From Owenia fusiformis (taxonomy: Eukaryota; Annelida; Polychaeta; Sabellida; Oweniidae): 64,000 nucleotides of DNA. The translations under genes were made by a program, and so were the position numbers. The DNA lies in assembly GCA_903813345.2 (NCBI GenBank), contig CAIIXF020000001.1:15025915-15089914 (forward strand), written 5' to 3'. Shown piece after piece: positions 63,343-64,000 of this stretch. How positions within the stretch are numbered: the stretch's first letter is position 1; every line of letters starts with the position of its first letter. The notes under the pieces were generated by a model. The model ran no database searches and was not told the DNA's origin. It saw only the letters and a list, made by a program, of their open reading frames with translations.

Positions 63343-64000
63343 GTTAGTTTTTCTATTTTACTCGAGTTTTTAGGAGTTATCAAAGTTTTAGTGGAGAGAA
63401 AAAAGTAGGTCAAATAAAAAAAATGGCGGCCAACATGTGAATCACAAACTATTCCTCACTTTACGTGAACTTTTATGTTAATATTGAGGCATTGATGCCA
63501 AAGGTTTATCTTTTTTCTAATACTTGGGATATTTTTCGATTTAAAAATTGTATCTTACTCTCACTTGATATCATATGTGTTTCAGCAAACAAAGTTACCG
63601 GCACAGTAAAATGGTTCAACGTCAAAAGCGGATATGGCTTCATCAATAGGTATGTTCTGCACCCCAAAATAGCTCGATGAGCAATGCTTTAACTCTTGTG
63701 TAACTCACTGAACGCTTCTTTTTAAACAAAATGGCATATTGCTGGGTGGATGCATTCATGAATAACATCATAGCCTTTTTAAATTGTTTCCGAACAAAAC
63801 AAAAGTGAAATTGTCTTGACTTGGTGAGATGGACAGGAATCAAGCTGCAAGTACAGTTGATGATGAATAGTTCATTTTGCCTATTACAGCAACTGCAGTG
63901 TTTGGTTTATACCTCCTGCAATTCTCACAGTAAATGTATACAGTGCTCGGCATAATTATAATAATTGATGTGAGAGTTCCTTCCAAAACAGATTCGCCTA
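63282..64000 (+). CDS. Y-box (cold-shock domain) protein, first two exons; continues beyond window
   Basis: Y-box proteins bind nucleic acid through a cold-shock domain and control transcription, mRNA packaging and translation. Exon 1 (63282-63342) encodes MSDSEKQQEEKPEVAEKKVL; exon 2 (63586-63649) encodes NKVTGTVKWFNVKSGYGFIN, the RNP1-bearing strands of the cold-shock domain. Junction phases agree (1, then 2) with donors G|GTTAGT and AG|GTATGT. The GYGFI RNP1 core and KWFN are intact. Remaining cold-shock strands and the basic/aromatic C-terminal region should follow right of the window. The start has a hydrophilic acidic leader as in other animal Y-box proteins. A perfect Y-box lies 131 bp upstream. 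Confidence 0.92.
63586..63649 (+). CDS. Y-box protein exon 2: start of cold-shock domain
   Basis: Acceptor TGTGTTTCAG, donor AG|GTATGT, phase 1 to 2. GTVKWFNVKSGYGFIN is unmistakable for Y-box cold-shock domains. Confidence 0.95.

Noticed and set aside
1-64000. tRNA, rRNA or snRNA genes
   Set aside because: No A/B-box pair with cloverleaf potential and no rRNA or snRNA core sequence was recognised; a tRNAscan-SE and Rfam search would settle it.

Overview
This is a window of an AT-rich, intron-rich animal nuclear genome. The domain repertoire (PLAT, TSP1, chitin-binding, C-type lectin, CCP, EGF, vWA), a Staufen orthologue with conserved dsRBDs, a Y-box protein gene and an abundance of mariner-derived and foldback elements point to an invertebrate, most likely a marine lophotrochozoan such as a mollusc. 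That placement is inference; no taxon-specific marker was seen. All gene models were built by eye from domain matches, GT/AG splice sites and codon-phase agreement.

Layout. (1) Plus strand, 609-23176: the 3' two-thirds of a Staufen gene, with the linker before dsRBD4, dsRBD4, a second linker and dsRBD5; the 5' exons lie left of the window. Its first visible intron is 14.9 kb. It holds a complete three-exon gene on the minus strand (gene C, 3406-1038, a predicted 312-residue vWA protein), a 5.9-kb foldback structure, three mariner-derived elements and a second foldback. The next intron, which splits dsRBD4, holds a 145-bp tandem array and a 25-bp minisatellite. (2) 23177-31436: no recognised gene, several foldback elements. 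(3) Minus strand, 34208-31437: gene B, a secreted protein with signal peptide, CCP (sushi) domain and two EGF-like domains; its 3' end was not found. (4) Minus strand, 58687-36106: gene A, a complete ten-exon model of 886 residues with signal peptide, PLAT, three TSP1 repeats, a chitin-binding type-2 domain, a C-type lectin domain, a long Thr/Pro mucin-like stalk, one membrane helix and a 48-residue basic tail. The exon lengths sum to exactly 887 codons, every junction keeps phase, and split domains are rejoined correctly. (5) 59.8-63.1 kb: foldback cluster and a degenerate LINE fragment. (6) Plus strand, 63282 onward: the first two exons of a Y-box (cold-shock domain) gene, with a perfect Y-box motif about 130 bp upstream of its ATG.

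How the genes relate. Staufen and the Y-box protein are RNA-binding housekeeping or regulatory genes. Genes A, B and C are modular extracellular proteins, all on the minus strand, built largely from the domain types used in invertebrate pattern recognition and matrix proteins. Gene A is the most striking item: a membrane-tethered receptor-like protein joining a PLAT domain, TSP1 repeats and two carbohydrate-binding domains on a mucin stalk. The rest of the window is dominated by non-autonomous elements, most with a long inverted-repeat architecture. Some consist of two head-to-head copies of a transposase 3' end, and others combine a hairpin with CRE-like sites.
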